Source: Oscillospiraceae bacterium (GTDB lineage: Bacteria; Bacillota; Clostridia; Oscillospirales; Oscillospiraceae). From it: a DNA stretch of 8,611 nt. A program made the position numbers and the translations under genes. The notes under the pieces were generated by a model. The model was not told the origin of the DNA. It saw only the letters and a program-made list of their open reading frames with translations, and did no database searches. The stretch is taken from positions 1-8,611 of the forward strand of contig JAHHRS010000062.1 of the NCBI GenBank assembly GCA_020025675.1, read 5' to 3'. Position 1 is the first letter of the stretch. Each line of letters begins with the position of its first letter. This document shows positions 1 to 5,737 of the stretch, one piece after another.

Positions 1-66
1 AACAAAAAATATTTAACGAAATTTATTATATATTAAGTACTTATAATTTCATTTATATACATATTG

Positions 67-101
67 ACTAAGTCTGCCTGATTATACGATGCAGACTTGG
101 T
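67..101. repeat. Inverted repeat downstream of the glycosidase operon
   Basis: AAGTCTGC at 70-77 is mirrored by GCAGACTT at 91-98, with a 13-base loop. A G-T pair and two more pairs extend the stem outward to 67/101. It lies 33 bases past the stop of the small minus-strand membrane gene. It could end that transcript, but no T run follows on the minus strand. On the plus strand a run of eight or more T appears about 10 bases past the stem (109-116), which is too far for a classical terminator. The rest of 1-133 is AT-rich with no gene that I can see. Confidence 0.4.
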
Positions 102-133
102 TAGCTGATTTTTTTTACAGGGCAGATCTTAAA

Positions 134-328
134 TCATTTGTTATTTTCTCTTACATACCCCGCAATAACAGTTATACATATAACACACATAATAAGCATA
201 TATGTCTTAGCCGCAGAACCTGTCAAAAAATTCATAAGGGGATTTCGCCCATCCAGTATCATAAGAACTATAAGTCCTAAAAGCATTGCTATTGCCAAAT
301 GAGGAAGAATAAATTTGAAAAATTTCAT
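134..328 (-). CDS. Small two-helix membrane protein
   Basis: This encodes 64 residues that I do not recognise as a named family. Two hydrophobic stretches, at about residues 5-26 (after a Lys-containing start) and 40-58, are joined by a short polar loop with Asp, Arg and Asn. The tail is charged (RENNK). This predicts a hairpin-like integral membrane protein with a short cytoplasmic or external loop. The ATG lies one base past the TGA of the upstream glycosidase gene (330-332), and a CAGGG-type ribosome binding site (about 337-341) sits inside the end of that gene with about 8 bases of spacing. It is therefore probably translated from the glycosidase mRNA, perhaps by coupling. The tight spacing suggests a functional link, but its role is unknown. 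Short length and lack of recognised homology are the main doubts; composition and context make it likely to be real. Confidence 0.6.
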   Translation of the reverse strand: MKFFKFILPHLAIAMLLGLIVLMILDGRNPLMNFLTGSAAKTYMLIMCVICITVIAGYVRENNK

Positions 329-329
329 T

Positions 330-1340
330 TCAGTTACCCTGCGTTTCTATTTGCTCTTTTTCCTTTATAATCAACATATCGCTTATATATCTTCCGCCTC
401 CGCTGGGGCTGTTTACGATTTCATTCTCAAAAACCATGCTGGAAGACGCTCCCCCATCCATATTAAAGGCCCTTACACAGCCAAGTTCTGAAAAGAGTTT
501 TGAAAAATCTTCCAATGATATACCGTCAGAATATCCTGGCTGGCGTCCGTCTGCAACTACGAAGCAGTAGTGTCCGGGCTCATAATACCCAAAACCGCTG
601 CGTGGATGCTTGTGCATTAAGGCATCGCTTGTGTTAAAACTTGTCTTTGGATTGCCGTTTTTATCCAAAAGTTCAGGGCCGAACTTCCATACCTGATAGG
701 GCTCTTTTTCCATAAGTTCTGAAACCTTATACTCATTGGGGCCGTATGTTTCCACTACACCATCGTAGTATAAAACGCAAATATCTGATTTTGTTTGCTC
801 CGTCATATACAGAAGTCCGTTTCTTATTAAAAATCCCTCAGTCTGATTTGTACAGTAATCTCCGTTCATGGCAAGAATGGCTCCGTTTTCTTCTGCCACT
901 TTTTCCGGTCTGTCAGAAGTATGTTCTATTGCAAAGCAGGTTTGAAAATTTTCAATATCCGCTATGTAAATGTCCGCCACAAAATAAGTTAAATCCTTGT
1001 CTGTTTTATGTTCTGTTATCTGAACGGAAATGTCAGGACTTGAATAATGATTTTCTTTTCTCACTATCTCGGGACTGAAAAAGGAAGAAAATTTATCGGA
1101 CCACTCCAAACCCTCCTCCTCTGTATCATACTCAGGAAGGGGCGTTTCCGGAACACTTACCCTGTAAATAGGTTCCGGCATGCCTTTAATATCCAAAATA
1201 ATTTTCGGCAGTAAAAGATGAAAAAATGTAAAAATCCCAATTACTATGGCCGCAAGTATAAAATCGAGTATAGCAAGTTTCCACCATGGCATTTTTCTCT
1301 CATACCATGGGCACCGGCTGTCTGTTTTAATGTTCTGCAC
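330..1340 (-). CDS. Membrane-anchored phosphodiester glycosidase (NAGPA domain)
   Basis: This 336-residue protein has a basic N-terminus, one membrane helix (about residues 21-44) and an extracellular domain of the phosphodiester glycosidase family (DUF2233, related to the uncovering enzyme NAGPA). Family-type motifs are visible: AMNGDY (157-162), HPRSGFGY (245-252), VVADGRQPGYSDG (261-273), AFNMDGGASSSM (291-302) and GGGRYISDMLII (314-325). The Asn/Asp and Asp-Gly-Gly residues are the expected active-site signature. Family members hydrolyse sugar phosphodiesters. In Gram-positive bacteria a role on cell-surface polymers or exopolysaccharide is plausible but not shown here. The start is GTG at 1338-1340, with AAGGGAG at 1348-1354 and 7 bases of spacing. 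A small membrane gene follows one base after the stop. The exact substrate cannot be told from sequence. Confidence 0.88.
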   Translation of the reverse strand: MQNIKTDSRCPWYERKMPWWKLAILDFILAAIVIGIFTFFHLLLPKIILDIKGMPEPIYRVSVPETPLPEYDTEEEGLEWSDKFSSFFSPEIVRKENHYSSPDISVQITEHKTDKDLTYFVADIYIADIENFQTCFAIEHTSDRPEKVAEENGAILAMNGDYCTNQTEGFLIRNGLLYMTEQTKSDICVLYYDGVVETYGPNEYKVSELMEKEPYQVWKFGPELLDKNGNPKTSFNTSDALMHKHPRSGFGYYEPGHYCFVVADGRQPGYSDGISLEDFSKLFSELGCVRAFNMDGGASSSMVFENEIVNSPSGGGRYISDMLIIKEKEQIETQGN

Positions 1341-1347
1341 TCAATTA

Positions 1348-1354
1348 CTCCCTT
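1348..1354 (-). promoter_or_regulatory. Ribosome binding site for the glycosidase GTG start
   Basis: On the minus strand AAGGGAG lies 7 bases before GTG at 1338-1340. No in-frame ATG is equally well placed, so this site decides the non-ATG start. Confidence 0.75.
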
Positions 1355-1372
1355 GCTGTTTTATCAATTTAA

Positions 1373-1401
1373 ATTATAATACCTTATAATTATTGTGTCA
1401 A
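1373..1401 (-). promoter_or_regulatory. Consensus sigma-A promoter of the glycosidase operon
   Basis: Read on the minus strand, TTGACA (1396-1401) is followed after exactly 17 bases by TATAAT (1373-1378). Both hexamers match the housekeeping consensus perfectly. The -35 box lies inside an inverted repeat: TATTGT at 1391-1396 and ACAATA at 1401-1406, spaced by 4 bases. Such a dyad could be a repressor site, which is inference. The implied leader is about 25-30 bases. Confidence 0.8.
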
Positions 1402-1409
1402 CAATATGA

Positions 1410-1760
1410 GCGCATAAAGTAATGGTTTTCAGTAAACATATAGATACTTTAAGTTTATTTTACAGTTGTTTATTGTCTGCCGTAGTTTATCGGTGAGAGT
1501 AATATTATTGACGGTAAAATACACGAGGAGCAAAAAATCGTCTTATATGAACATGTATTTAAATGTGTTGGGGCCGCTTTACAAAGGCATTAGCCCATAA
1601 ACATGGATGTTTGCCCTTAAGATGTGGGTACGAAAGCGATGAAAATACTGTGTCCGAAAATTTAAAATTTTACCAAACCTTATAACACCATTCACTCGGA
1701 AATCCTGACTATAAGAAGCTTCGCTGTTCGGTCATGGTTTGGGCGCAGGCGAAAATTAGT
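1410..1760. other. Gene-free stretch with short open frames and foldable segments
   Basis: I see no convincing gene here. All six frames are broken by stops. The longest plausible pieces are a 35-codon open frame at 1486-1590 without a good start, a 17-codon ATG frame from 1547 whose GAGGAG (1525-1530) is 16 bases too far upstream, and about 44 open codons running into the repeat array. Local pairing is possible: AAACAT-GG-ATGTTT at 1599-1612, GGGTAC with GTGTCC around 1626-1655, and the AT palindrome at 1657-1671. I could not match it to a riboswitch, known small RNA or insertion sequence. It may be a decayed gene or an undescribed RNA. Confidence 0.4.
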
Positions 1761-1872
1761 TAACGTAATTTATGTTACGTAATATAGTATGTATAATTTA
1801 GTTGTCATAATTTTGTTTCTATAATTTTATTTTCATAATTCGGTTGTCATAATCTTTTTAAATAATTTTATG
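1761..1872. repeat. Tandem array of eight degenerate 14-bp repeats
   Basis: The core RTAAT recurs at 1765, 1779, 1793, 1807, 1821, 1835 and 1849, exactly 14 bases apart each time, and once more at 1862 with a one-base slip. The units approximate TGTCATAATTTTGT. The third to seventh share ATAAT with CAT or TAT around it, while the first two carry ACGTAATT or ACGTAATA. A possible further decayed unit sits at 1747-1760. The units are diverged, so this is an old array rather than a recent duplication. It ends five bases before the hairpin at 1877-1914. Function unknown: it could be a row of protein-binding sites, part of a structured transcript, or a simple minisatellite. Confidence 0.75.
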
Positions 1873-1876
1873 TGTG

Positions 1877-1914
1877 AAAAATAACCGTGAGTTTAATAGC
1901 CCACGGTTATTTTT
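1877..1914. terminator. Perfect 13-bp hairpin with T-rich tail
   Basis: AAAAATAACCGTG (1877-1889) is perfectly complementary to CACGGTTATTTTT (1902-1914) across a 12-base loop. The A and T ends give a terminator shape on both strands. No gene lies immediately upstream on either strand: the plus side has the repeat array and the minus side has spoVAD reading away. It may insulate spoVAD from upstream transcription or end an unannotated RNA made from 1410-1870. Confidence 0.65.
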
Positions 1915-1936
1915 ATATATTTGGGGAAACTTATAT

Positions 1937-1966
1937 ACACATGATATTTTAAAAACACATGATATT
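1937..1966. repeat. 12-bp direct repeat in the spoVAD upstream region
   Basis: ACACATGATATT occurs at 1937-1948 and again at 1955-1966, an 18-base period. The copies fill the short gap between the hairpin and the spoVAD ribosome binding site, where a sigma-G promoter is expected. They may be a duplicated promoter element or regulator site; neither copy gives a clean sigma-G pair of boxes. Confidence 0.5.
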
Positions 1967-1975
1967 ATTTATAAA

Positions 1976-1980
1976 AGAGG
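1976..1980 (+). promoter_or_regulatory. Ribosome binding site that fixes the spoVAD start
   Basis: AGAGG, within AAAAGAGG, lies 8 bases before the ATG at 1989. The upstream in-frame ATG at 1959 has no such site, and using it would add ten residues absent from SpoVAD relatives. Confidence 0.75.
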
Positions 1981-1988
1981 TATTATAT

Positions 1989-3005
1989 ATGGTAAAACGA
2001 ATGGGAGCCCAGACTGTTTATCTTCCCTCAAGGCCGGTTATCCTCTCATCTGCCGCCGTAGTAGGGAAAAAGGAGAGCGAAGGGCCGTTAAAAGCATGTT
2101 TTGATTATGTATCAGAGGATTCACGGTTCGGTGCGGAAACCTGGGAAAAAGCTGAAACAAAAATGCTTAATAAATGTTTTTCTATTGCCTGTGACAAGGC
2201 AAAGCTGCCTCCGTCAGACTTAAATTATGTCTTAGCTGGGGATCTGCTTTCCCAGTGTATCAGCTCTACTTTTGCAATGAAAGACAGCGGAGTTCCTTAC
2301 TTTGGTCTTTACGGAGCGTGTTCAACAATGGCCGAAAGCCTTTCACTGTCCGCCATGCTAATTGACGGCGGCTTTGCAGACCGGTGCTGTGCCATGACCG
2401 GTTCGCATTTCTGTGCGGCAGAAAGACAGTTTCGTATGCCTCTTGAATACGGCGGTCAACGCTGTCCATGCTCCCAGTGGACAGTTACAGGAGCAGGTGC
2501 TCTGATTTTATCAAGCAGCGGCACCGGTCCTCATGTAACTCATGTTACCACGGGAGCCATAGTTGATGCCGGCATTAAAGATGTAAATAATATGGGGGCC
2601 GCTATGGCGCCTGCGGCATATGAGACACTTAAAACTCATTTTGCCGACACCGGAAGAACACCGGATTACTATGATGCTATTTTTACCGGCGATTTAGGAG
2701 CTATCGGTCGGGATATTGTGCAGGATTTATTTAAAAAAGACGGAGTGAAATTAGGTGCCGAGTATATGGACTGTGGTGTGCTTATGTATGATTTAAATAC
2801 ACAGGATGTGCAGGCCGGTGGTTCAGGCTGCGGATGCAGCGCCTCAGTGTTAGCAGGTCATATACTCCGTGCCATGGGAAAAGGTATCTGGAAAAAAATT
2901 CTTTTTGCCGCAACAGGAGCACTAATGTCCCCGGTAAGTTCTATGCAGGGTGAGAGTATCCCGGGAATATGCCACGCTGTTTCCATAGAAAGCGAGGGAG
3001 TATAA
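1989..3005 (+). CDS. spoVAD: Stage V sporulation protein AD (dipicolinic acid binding)
   Basis: This 338-residue protein is, as I remember it, the same length as the Bacillus subtilis SpoVAD, and is similar throughout. The protein has a thiolase-like fold and binds dipicolinic acid (DPA). It works with other SpoVA proteins in moving Ca-DPA into the forespore and out at germination, at the spore inner membrane. Visible landmarks are LAGDLLSQ (82-89), FGLYGACST (105-113, with the cysteine at the thiolase nucleophile position), AAERQFRMPLEYGGQ (143-157), the MGAAMAPAA segment (202-210), FTGDLGAIG (232-240) and AGGSGCGCSA (276-285). I place the start at ATG 1989, not the in-frame ATG at 1959, because AGAGG (1976-1980) sits 8 bases upstream and the sequence then begins like other SpoVAD. 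The stop abuts the spoVAE start. No spoVAC precedes it. Confidence 0.95.
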   Translation: MVKRMGAQTVYLPSRPVILSSAAVVGKKESEGPLKACFDYVSEDSRFGAETWEKAETKMLNKCFSIACDKAKLPPSDLNYVLAGDLLSQCISSTFAMKDSGVPYFGLYGACSTMAESLSLSAMLIDGGFADRCCAMTGSHFCAAERQFRMPLEYGGQRCPCSQWTVTGAGALILSSSGTGPHVTHVTTGAIVDAGIKDVNNMGAAMAPAAYETLKTHFADTGRTPDYYDAIFTGDLGAIGRDIVQDLFKKDGVKLGAEYMDCGVLMYDLNTQDVQAGGSGCGCSASVLAGHILRAMGKGIWKKILFAATGALMSPVSSMQGESIPGICHAVSIESEGV

Positions 3006-3374
3006 GTGGAAATGTTTTTGGAATATTTAAAGGCTTTTGTTGTAGGCGGACTTTTCTGTCTTATAGGTCAGGTTTTAATTGATTTTACCAAACTCACTCC
3101 CGCGAGAATTCTAACAAGCTATGTAGTAGCAGGTGTAGTCTTGGGAGCCCTCGGAGTATACGAACCAATAGTAGAATTTGCCGGAGCAGGTGCAACAGTA
3201 CCTCTGACGGGCTTTGGAAACTTACTGGCAAAAGGGGTAAAAACCGCAGTTGCGGAAAAGGGTCTGCTGGGTGCATTTACAGGAGGTTTCACTGCCTCCG
3301 CAGCCGGCATATGCGCCGCCGTTTTTTTCGGCCTCATAGTCTCTCTTTTATTCAAATCTAAAGATAAAAAATAA
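3006..3374 (+). CDS. spoVAE: Stage V sporulation protein AE (SpoVAEb type)
   Basis: This is a 122-residue integral membrane protein of the SpoVAC/SpoVAE family, part of the spore inner-membrane channel for Ca-DPA. Hydrophobic segments lie at about residues 8-27, 35-57 and 88-115. The family signature AGAGATVPLTGFG is at 59-71 and LIGQVLIDFTKLTPA at 19-33, closely resembling B. subtilis SpoVAEb. The GTG start at 3006 immediately follows the spoVAD TAA, with GAGGGAG (2994-3000) 5 bases before it. An in-frame ATG at 3012 has 11 bases of spacing and is a possible alternative, giving 120 residues. The stop codon lies inside the stem of the downstream terminator. Identification is firm; the exact start is less so. 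Confidence 0.93.
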   Translation: MEMFLEYLKAFVVGGLFCLIGQVLIDFTKLTPARILTSYVVAGVVLGALGVYEPIVEFAGAGATVPLTGFGNLLAKGVKTAVAEKGLLGAFTGGFTASAAGICAAVFFGLIVSLLFKSKDKK

Positions 3375-3396
3375 ACCTGAGCTTAGCTCAGGTTTA
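3372..3396. terminator. Bidirectional terminator between spoVAE and hexokinase
   Basis: TAAACCTGAGC (3372-3382) pairs perfectly with GCTCAGGTTTA (3386-3396) over a three-base loop, an 11-bp stem. On the minus strand it is followed by a T-rich run (complement of 3365-3371), a good intrinsic terminator for the hexokinase gene. On the plus strand the tail CATAATTTT is weaker. The spoVAE stop codon is within the left arm. Confidence 0.85.
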
Positions 3397-3479
3397 CATA
3401 ATTTTAGGTTGTGTATTATTTTTTGCCAATTCATTTCGAGATAAGTTAACATAATTCTTTATAGTGCGGTTTACATAAT
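3391..3479. repeat. Direct repeat GGTTTACATAAT flanking the convergent spacer
   Basis: GGTTTACATAAT is present at 3391-3402 and 3468-3479, 77 bases apart, with a related GTTAACATAAT at 3445-3455. The first copy overlaps the terminator's right arm and the last ends seven bases before the hexokinase stop codon. No known element was recognised. Confidence 0.45.
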
Positions 3480-3486
3480 CTAACCA

Positions 3487-4749
3487 TTAACTTATAATTG
3501 CTGCCGCAGCAGCCCCCGGCATTGTGCTCTCCTCCAATGGCATTAAAACTGCGTGAAGCCCAAGTTTATTTTCTATATGCTCTTTCATAAGTGCCTCAAG
3601 CTCCGGTCTATATACACGGCTTTTCTGCACAAGTGAGCCTTCGGCACAAACACATACCGGTTTATCTGCATTTTTTCCTTTTTCCGTCAGCAGTAAAAGA
3701 GCGCCTATGTTTGTACACATACAGCGTGCCGAGCGCTTAAACAGTGCTTTTGAAATCTCCTCTGCAAAAAGTCTGTCTTCCTGTGGGAGTGCTGAAAGCC
3801 TCTCTCCCATAGACCATGCGTCAATTACAGCTCCGTCAATTTTGGGAACAGCCATAAGTTTTTCTAAACTTTCCCTGCTTATAAGTCCCTCTTCGCAGCC
3901 GGCAGACAGCATTAGAGAGCAGAGAGTCCCCAGATAGACGCCGGCAGTAATTTTTTCAAAATGTTTGTAACCGGGATTAAGGCTGTCCTTATCAAGTATT
4001 TTATCAAAATCACCCATGGGAATGCCGTCATACATGCCCGATTCCGTATTTATTATCATACCCTCATCTCCGGAAAGTCCCAACTTTATAATTTCTTTAG
4101 CCGGAACTAAGCAGCAGGTATTCGTTCCTGTTCCGCTAACCTGAGCGATAAATCCGTCATAATTACCGTTATCAAGTACTGACACTCCGCCGAGCATGAC
4201 CGCTGCCGTATCGTTCAATATAACTATTTTCTTACCGAATACGCCTCTGCGTTCCAGCTCATCATTTAAAGACTTTCCAACAAGTTTTCCCGATGAATGG
4301 GTTATCACAACTTCCTTATCAATGTTACGGACTTTTCCGTCTATTTCCGGGGTAATATCAGCAGAGTATGAAAAGCAGAAACCAATGCAGTCGGTCATAT
4401 CCATAAGCGGCATTATACTGTCTGCCGTAAATGAAATAAACTCATCCCAGTTAACCGGTTTTTCTATTCCCGGCATTTTCTTTTTGCTTAAATGCTCAAC
4501 TCTGTACCCCTCTGCGGTAAAAGTTACAAGAGCGCTTCTGAAATTAGTCCCTCCGGCATCTATAACTGCGGCGCTTCCCTCACATATTTTTCCGGCAGTT
4601 TTCAAAAAAGTAGGTATCATAGGAAGAGAGCATTCTTCCCCCCTAAGACCGCGGCGCATTTCCTCTGCCATCTTTTCCGCTTCATTTGACGGACAAATAT
4701 CTTCAGGCAGCATTCCGTGCCTTTTGAGAAATTCGTTTATTGTGTTCAT
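3487..4749 (-). CDS. Hexokinase (hexokinase family known mainly from eukaryotes)
   Basis: This 420-residue sugar kinase uses ATP to phosphorylate a hexose at C6 in the cytoplasm. It has the actin-like ATPase fold and carries the hexokinase (not ROK or GlkA) motif series: phosphate-1 DAGGTNFR (64-71), FCFSYSADITPEIDGKV (124-140) matching the FSFP-type sugar-binding segment, ILNDTAAVMLGG with catalytic Asp180 (177-188), SGTGTN (205-210), INTESG (233-238), and FEKITAGVYLG (264-274). The tail EESTMPGAAAAAII resembles the C-terminal adenosine-site segment. At about 420 residues it is a little shorter than a yeast-sized single hexokinase. The eukaryotic TEWG is TESG here and the FSFP proline is missing, so sugar preference may differ. 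AAGGG (4756-4760) precedes the ATG by 6 bases. A terminator lies right behind that site, so its promoter is unclear. Confidence 0.9.
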   Translation of the reverse strand: MNTINEFLKRHGMLPEDICPSNEAEKMAEEMRRGLRGEECSLPMIPTFLKTAGKICEGSAAVIDAGGTNFRSALVTFTAEGYRVEHLSKKKMPGIEKPVNWDEFISFTADSIMPLMDMTDCIGFCFSYSADITPEIDGKVRNIDKEVVITHSSGKLVGKSLNDELERRGVFGKKIVILNDTAAVMLGGVSVLDNGNYDGFIAQVSGTGTNTCCLVPAKEIIKLGLSGDEGMIINTESGMYDGIPMGDFDKILDKDSLNPGYKHFEKITAGVYLGTLCSLMLSAGCEEGLISRESLEKLMAVPKIDGAVIDAWSMGERLSALPQEDRLFAEEISKALFKRSARCMCTNIGALLLLTEKGKNADKPVCVCAEGSLVQKSRVYRPELEALMKEHIENKLGLHAVLMPLEESTMPGAAAAAIIS

Positions 4750-4765
4750 ATGAAACCCTTCTATA

Positions 4766-4796
4766 AAAAACAGGCGGTAAAATACCGCCTGTTTTT
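4766..4796 (-). terminator. Strong intrinsic terminator of the nfeD-SPFH operon
   Basis: AAAAACAGGCGGTA (4766-4779) and TACCGCCTGTTTTT (4783-4796) form a perfect 14-bp stem with a three-base loop. On the minus strand it begins eight bases after the SPFH stop and ends in a T run. The hexokinase ribosome binding site (4756-4760) starts only five bases past the stem, so read-through or attenuation would directly affect hexokinase. Confidence 0.88.
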
Positions 4797-4803
4797 AATT
4801 AAA

Positions 4804-5709
4804 TCAGTTTTCTTCTTTAACGCTTGTGACAGACTCAACAAGTCCCTGTGCAAGACCTGCAAGGCCCTGAATCTCACTGGGTATAATTATCTTTGTAGCT
4901 CTGCCGTTAGCAGCGGCGGAAAACGCCTCGAGAGCCTTAATTTTGATAACTCCATCACTGGGGACAGACTCATTAATAAGTTTAATACCTTCAGCGGTAG
5001 CTGTCTGGACTTTAAGAATAGCCTCTGCCCTACCTTCAGCTTCCAGTATCTGCTCCTGTTTTTTAGCGTCAGCACGGAGGATAGCAGATTCTTTTTCACC
5101 TTCGGCTTCAAGAATTGCGGCCCGTTTTTCACCCTCTGCACGGAGGATGGCTTCACGGCGCTCACGCTCTGCCTTCATCTGCTTCTCCATAGCGTTCTGA
5201 ATTTCTTTCGGAGGCAGAATGTTCTTAAGCTCAACTCTGTTCACCTTAATGCCCCAGGGGTCAGTGGCAACGTCCAAAATGGAGCGCATCTTGGTGTTTA
5301 TAATGTCACGGCTTGTAAGGCACTGGTCCAGTTCCAAATCACCGATGATATTACGCAGAGTAGTGGCTGCCAGATTTTCAATAGCTACCATAGGCTGCTC
5401 TATACCGTAGGTGTACATTTTGGGGTCGGTTATCTGGAAGTAGATAACAGTGTCTATCTGCATGGTAACGTTATCTTTTGTGATAACGGGCTGAGGAGGA
5501 AAGTCTGCAACCTGTTCCTTCAGGCTGACAACCTTTGCCACCTTTTCAATGAGGGGCATCTTGAAGTGAAGACCCACATTCCATGTGGTCTTGTAAACAC
5601 CAAGGCGTTCAATAACGAAAGCCTTTGCCTGCTGGACTACGCGGATATTCCTGACAAGTATAACTACTATCAGCAACACCAGGATAATTCCTGCAATAAT
5701 ACTTCCCAT
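4804..5709 (-). CDS. SPFH/band 7 (stomatin-like) membrane protein
   Basis: This 301-residue protein of the stomatin/prohibitin group resembles bacterial QmcA/YbbK. One N-terminal membrane helix (about 3-20) anchors it. The SPFH domain follows at about 22-175, with recognisable VVQQAKAFVIERLGVYK (24-40), PVITKDNVTMQID (74-86) and LRNIIGDLELDQ (118-129). A long charged coiled coil spans about 170-240. A hydrophobic, Gly-rich C-terminal segment (270-292) is typical of oligomerising relatives. Such proteins form ring or cage assemblies that organise membrane microdomains and often accompany a membrane protease or NfeD. AAGGAGA (5719-5725) lies 9 bases before ATG. It follows nfeD by 28 bases, so the two form an operon ended by a strong terminator. 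Substrates or partners other than NfeD cannot be inferred. Confidence 0.93.
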   Translation of the reverse strand: MGSIIAGIILVLLIVVILVRNIRVVQQAKAFVIERLGVYKTTWNVGLHFKMPLIEKVAKVVSLKEQVADFPPQPVITKDNVTMQIDTVIYFQITDPKMYTYGIEQPMVAIENLAATTLRNIIGDLELDQCLTSRDIINTKMRSILDVATDPWGIKVNRVELKNILPPKEIQNAMEKQMKAERERREAILRAEGEKRAAILEAEGEKESAILRADAKKQEQILEAEGRAEAILKVQTATAEGIKLINESVPSDGVIKIKALEAFSAAANGRATKIIIPSEIQGLAGLAQGLVESVTSVKEEN

Positions 5710-5737
5710 AATCTCTAATCTCCTTTTTTATTAATAA

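Noticed and set aside
746..1078. A 110-codon plus-strand open frame antisense to the glycosidase
   Set aside because: The opposite strand holds the motif-bearing glycosidase; this frame shows no domain and no start signal.
1410..1760. Riboswitch, T-box or hammerhead ribozyme
   Set aside because: None of the conserved cores (T-box motif, cyclic di-GMP or SAM riboswitch, hammerhead CUGANGA/GAAA) could be found.
1761..1872. CRISPR array
   Set aside because: The 14-base units are contiguous with no spacers of unique sequence, and there are no cas genes.
1915..1975. A sigma-G promoter for spoVAD
   Set aside because: CATGATA resembles a -10 twice, but no fitting -35 box at 15-16 bases was found, so I do not annotate one.
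1959..1988. Upstream ATG for spoVAD giving 348 residues
   Set aside because: It lies within the 12-bp direct repeat with no ribosome binding site; ATG 1989 has AGAGG at good distance and matches the family length.
4196..4753. A 185-codon plus-strand open frame antisense to hexokinase
   Set aside because: It has no ribosome binding site or family resemblance and is a Ser/Pro-rich mirror of the hexokinase coding strand.
4717..5718. A 333-codon open frame on the plus strand, antisense to the SPFH gene
   Set aside because: It mirrors a clearly conserved minus-strand gene, is rich in Cys, Asn, Phe and Leu without any recognisable domain, and starts inside the hexokinase 5' end with no suitable ribosome binding site.
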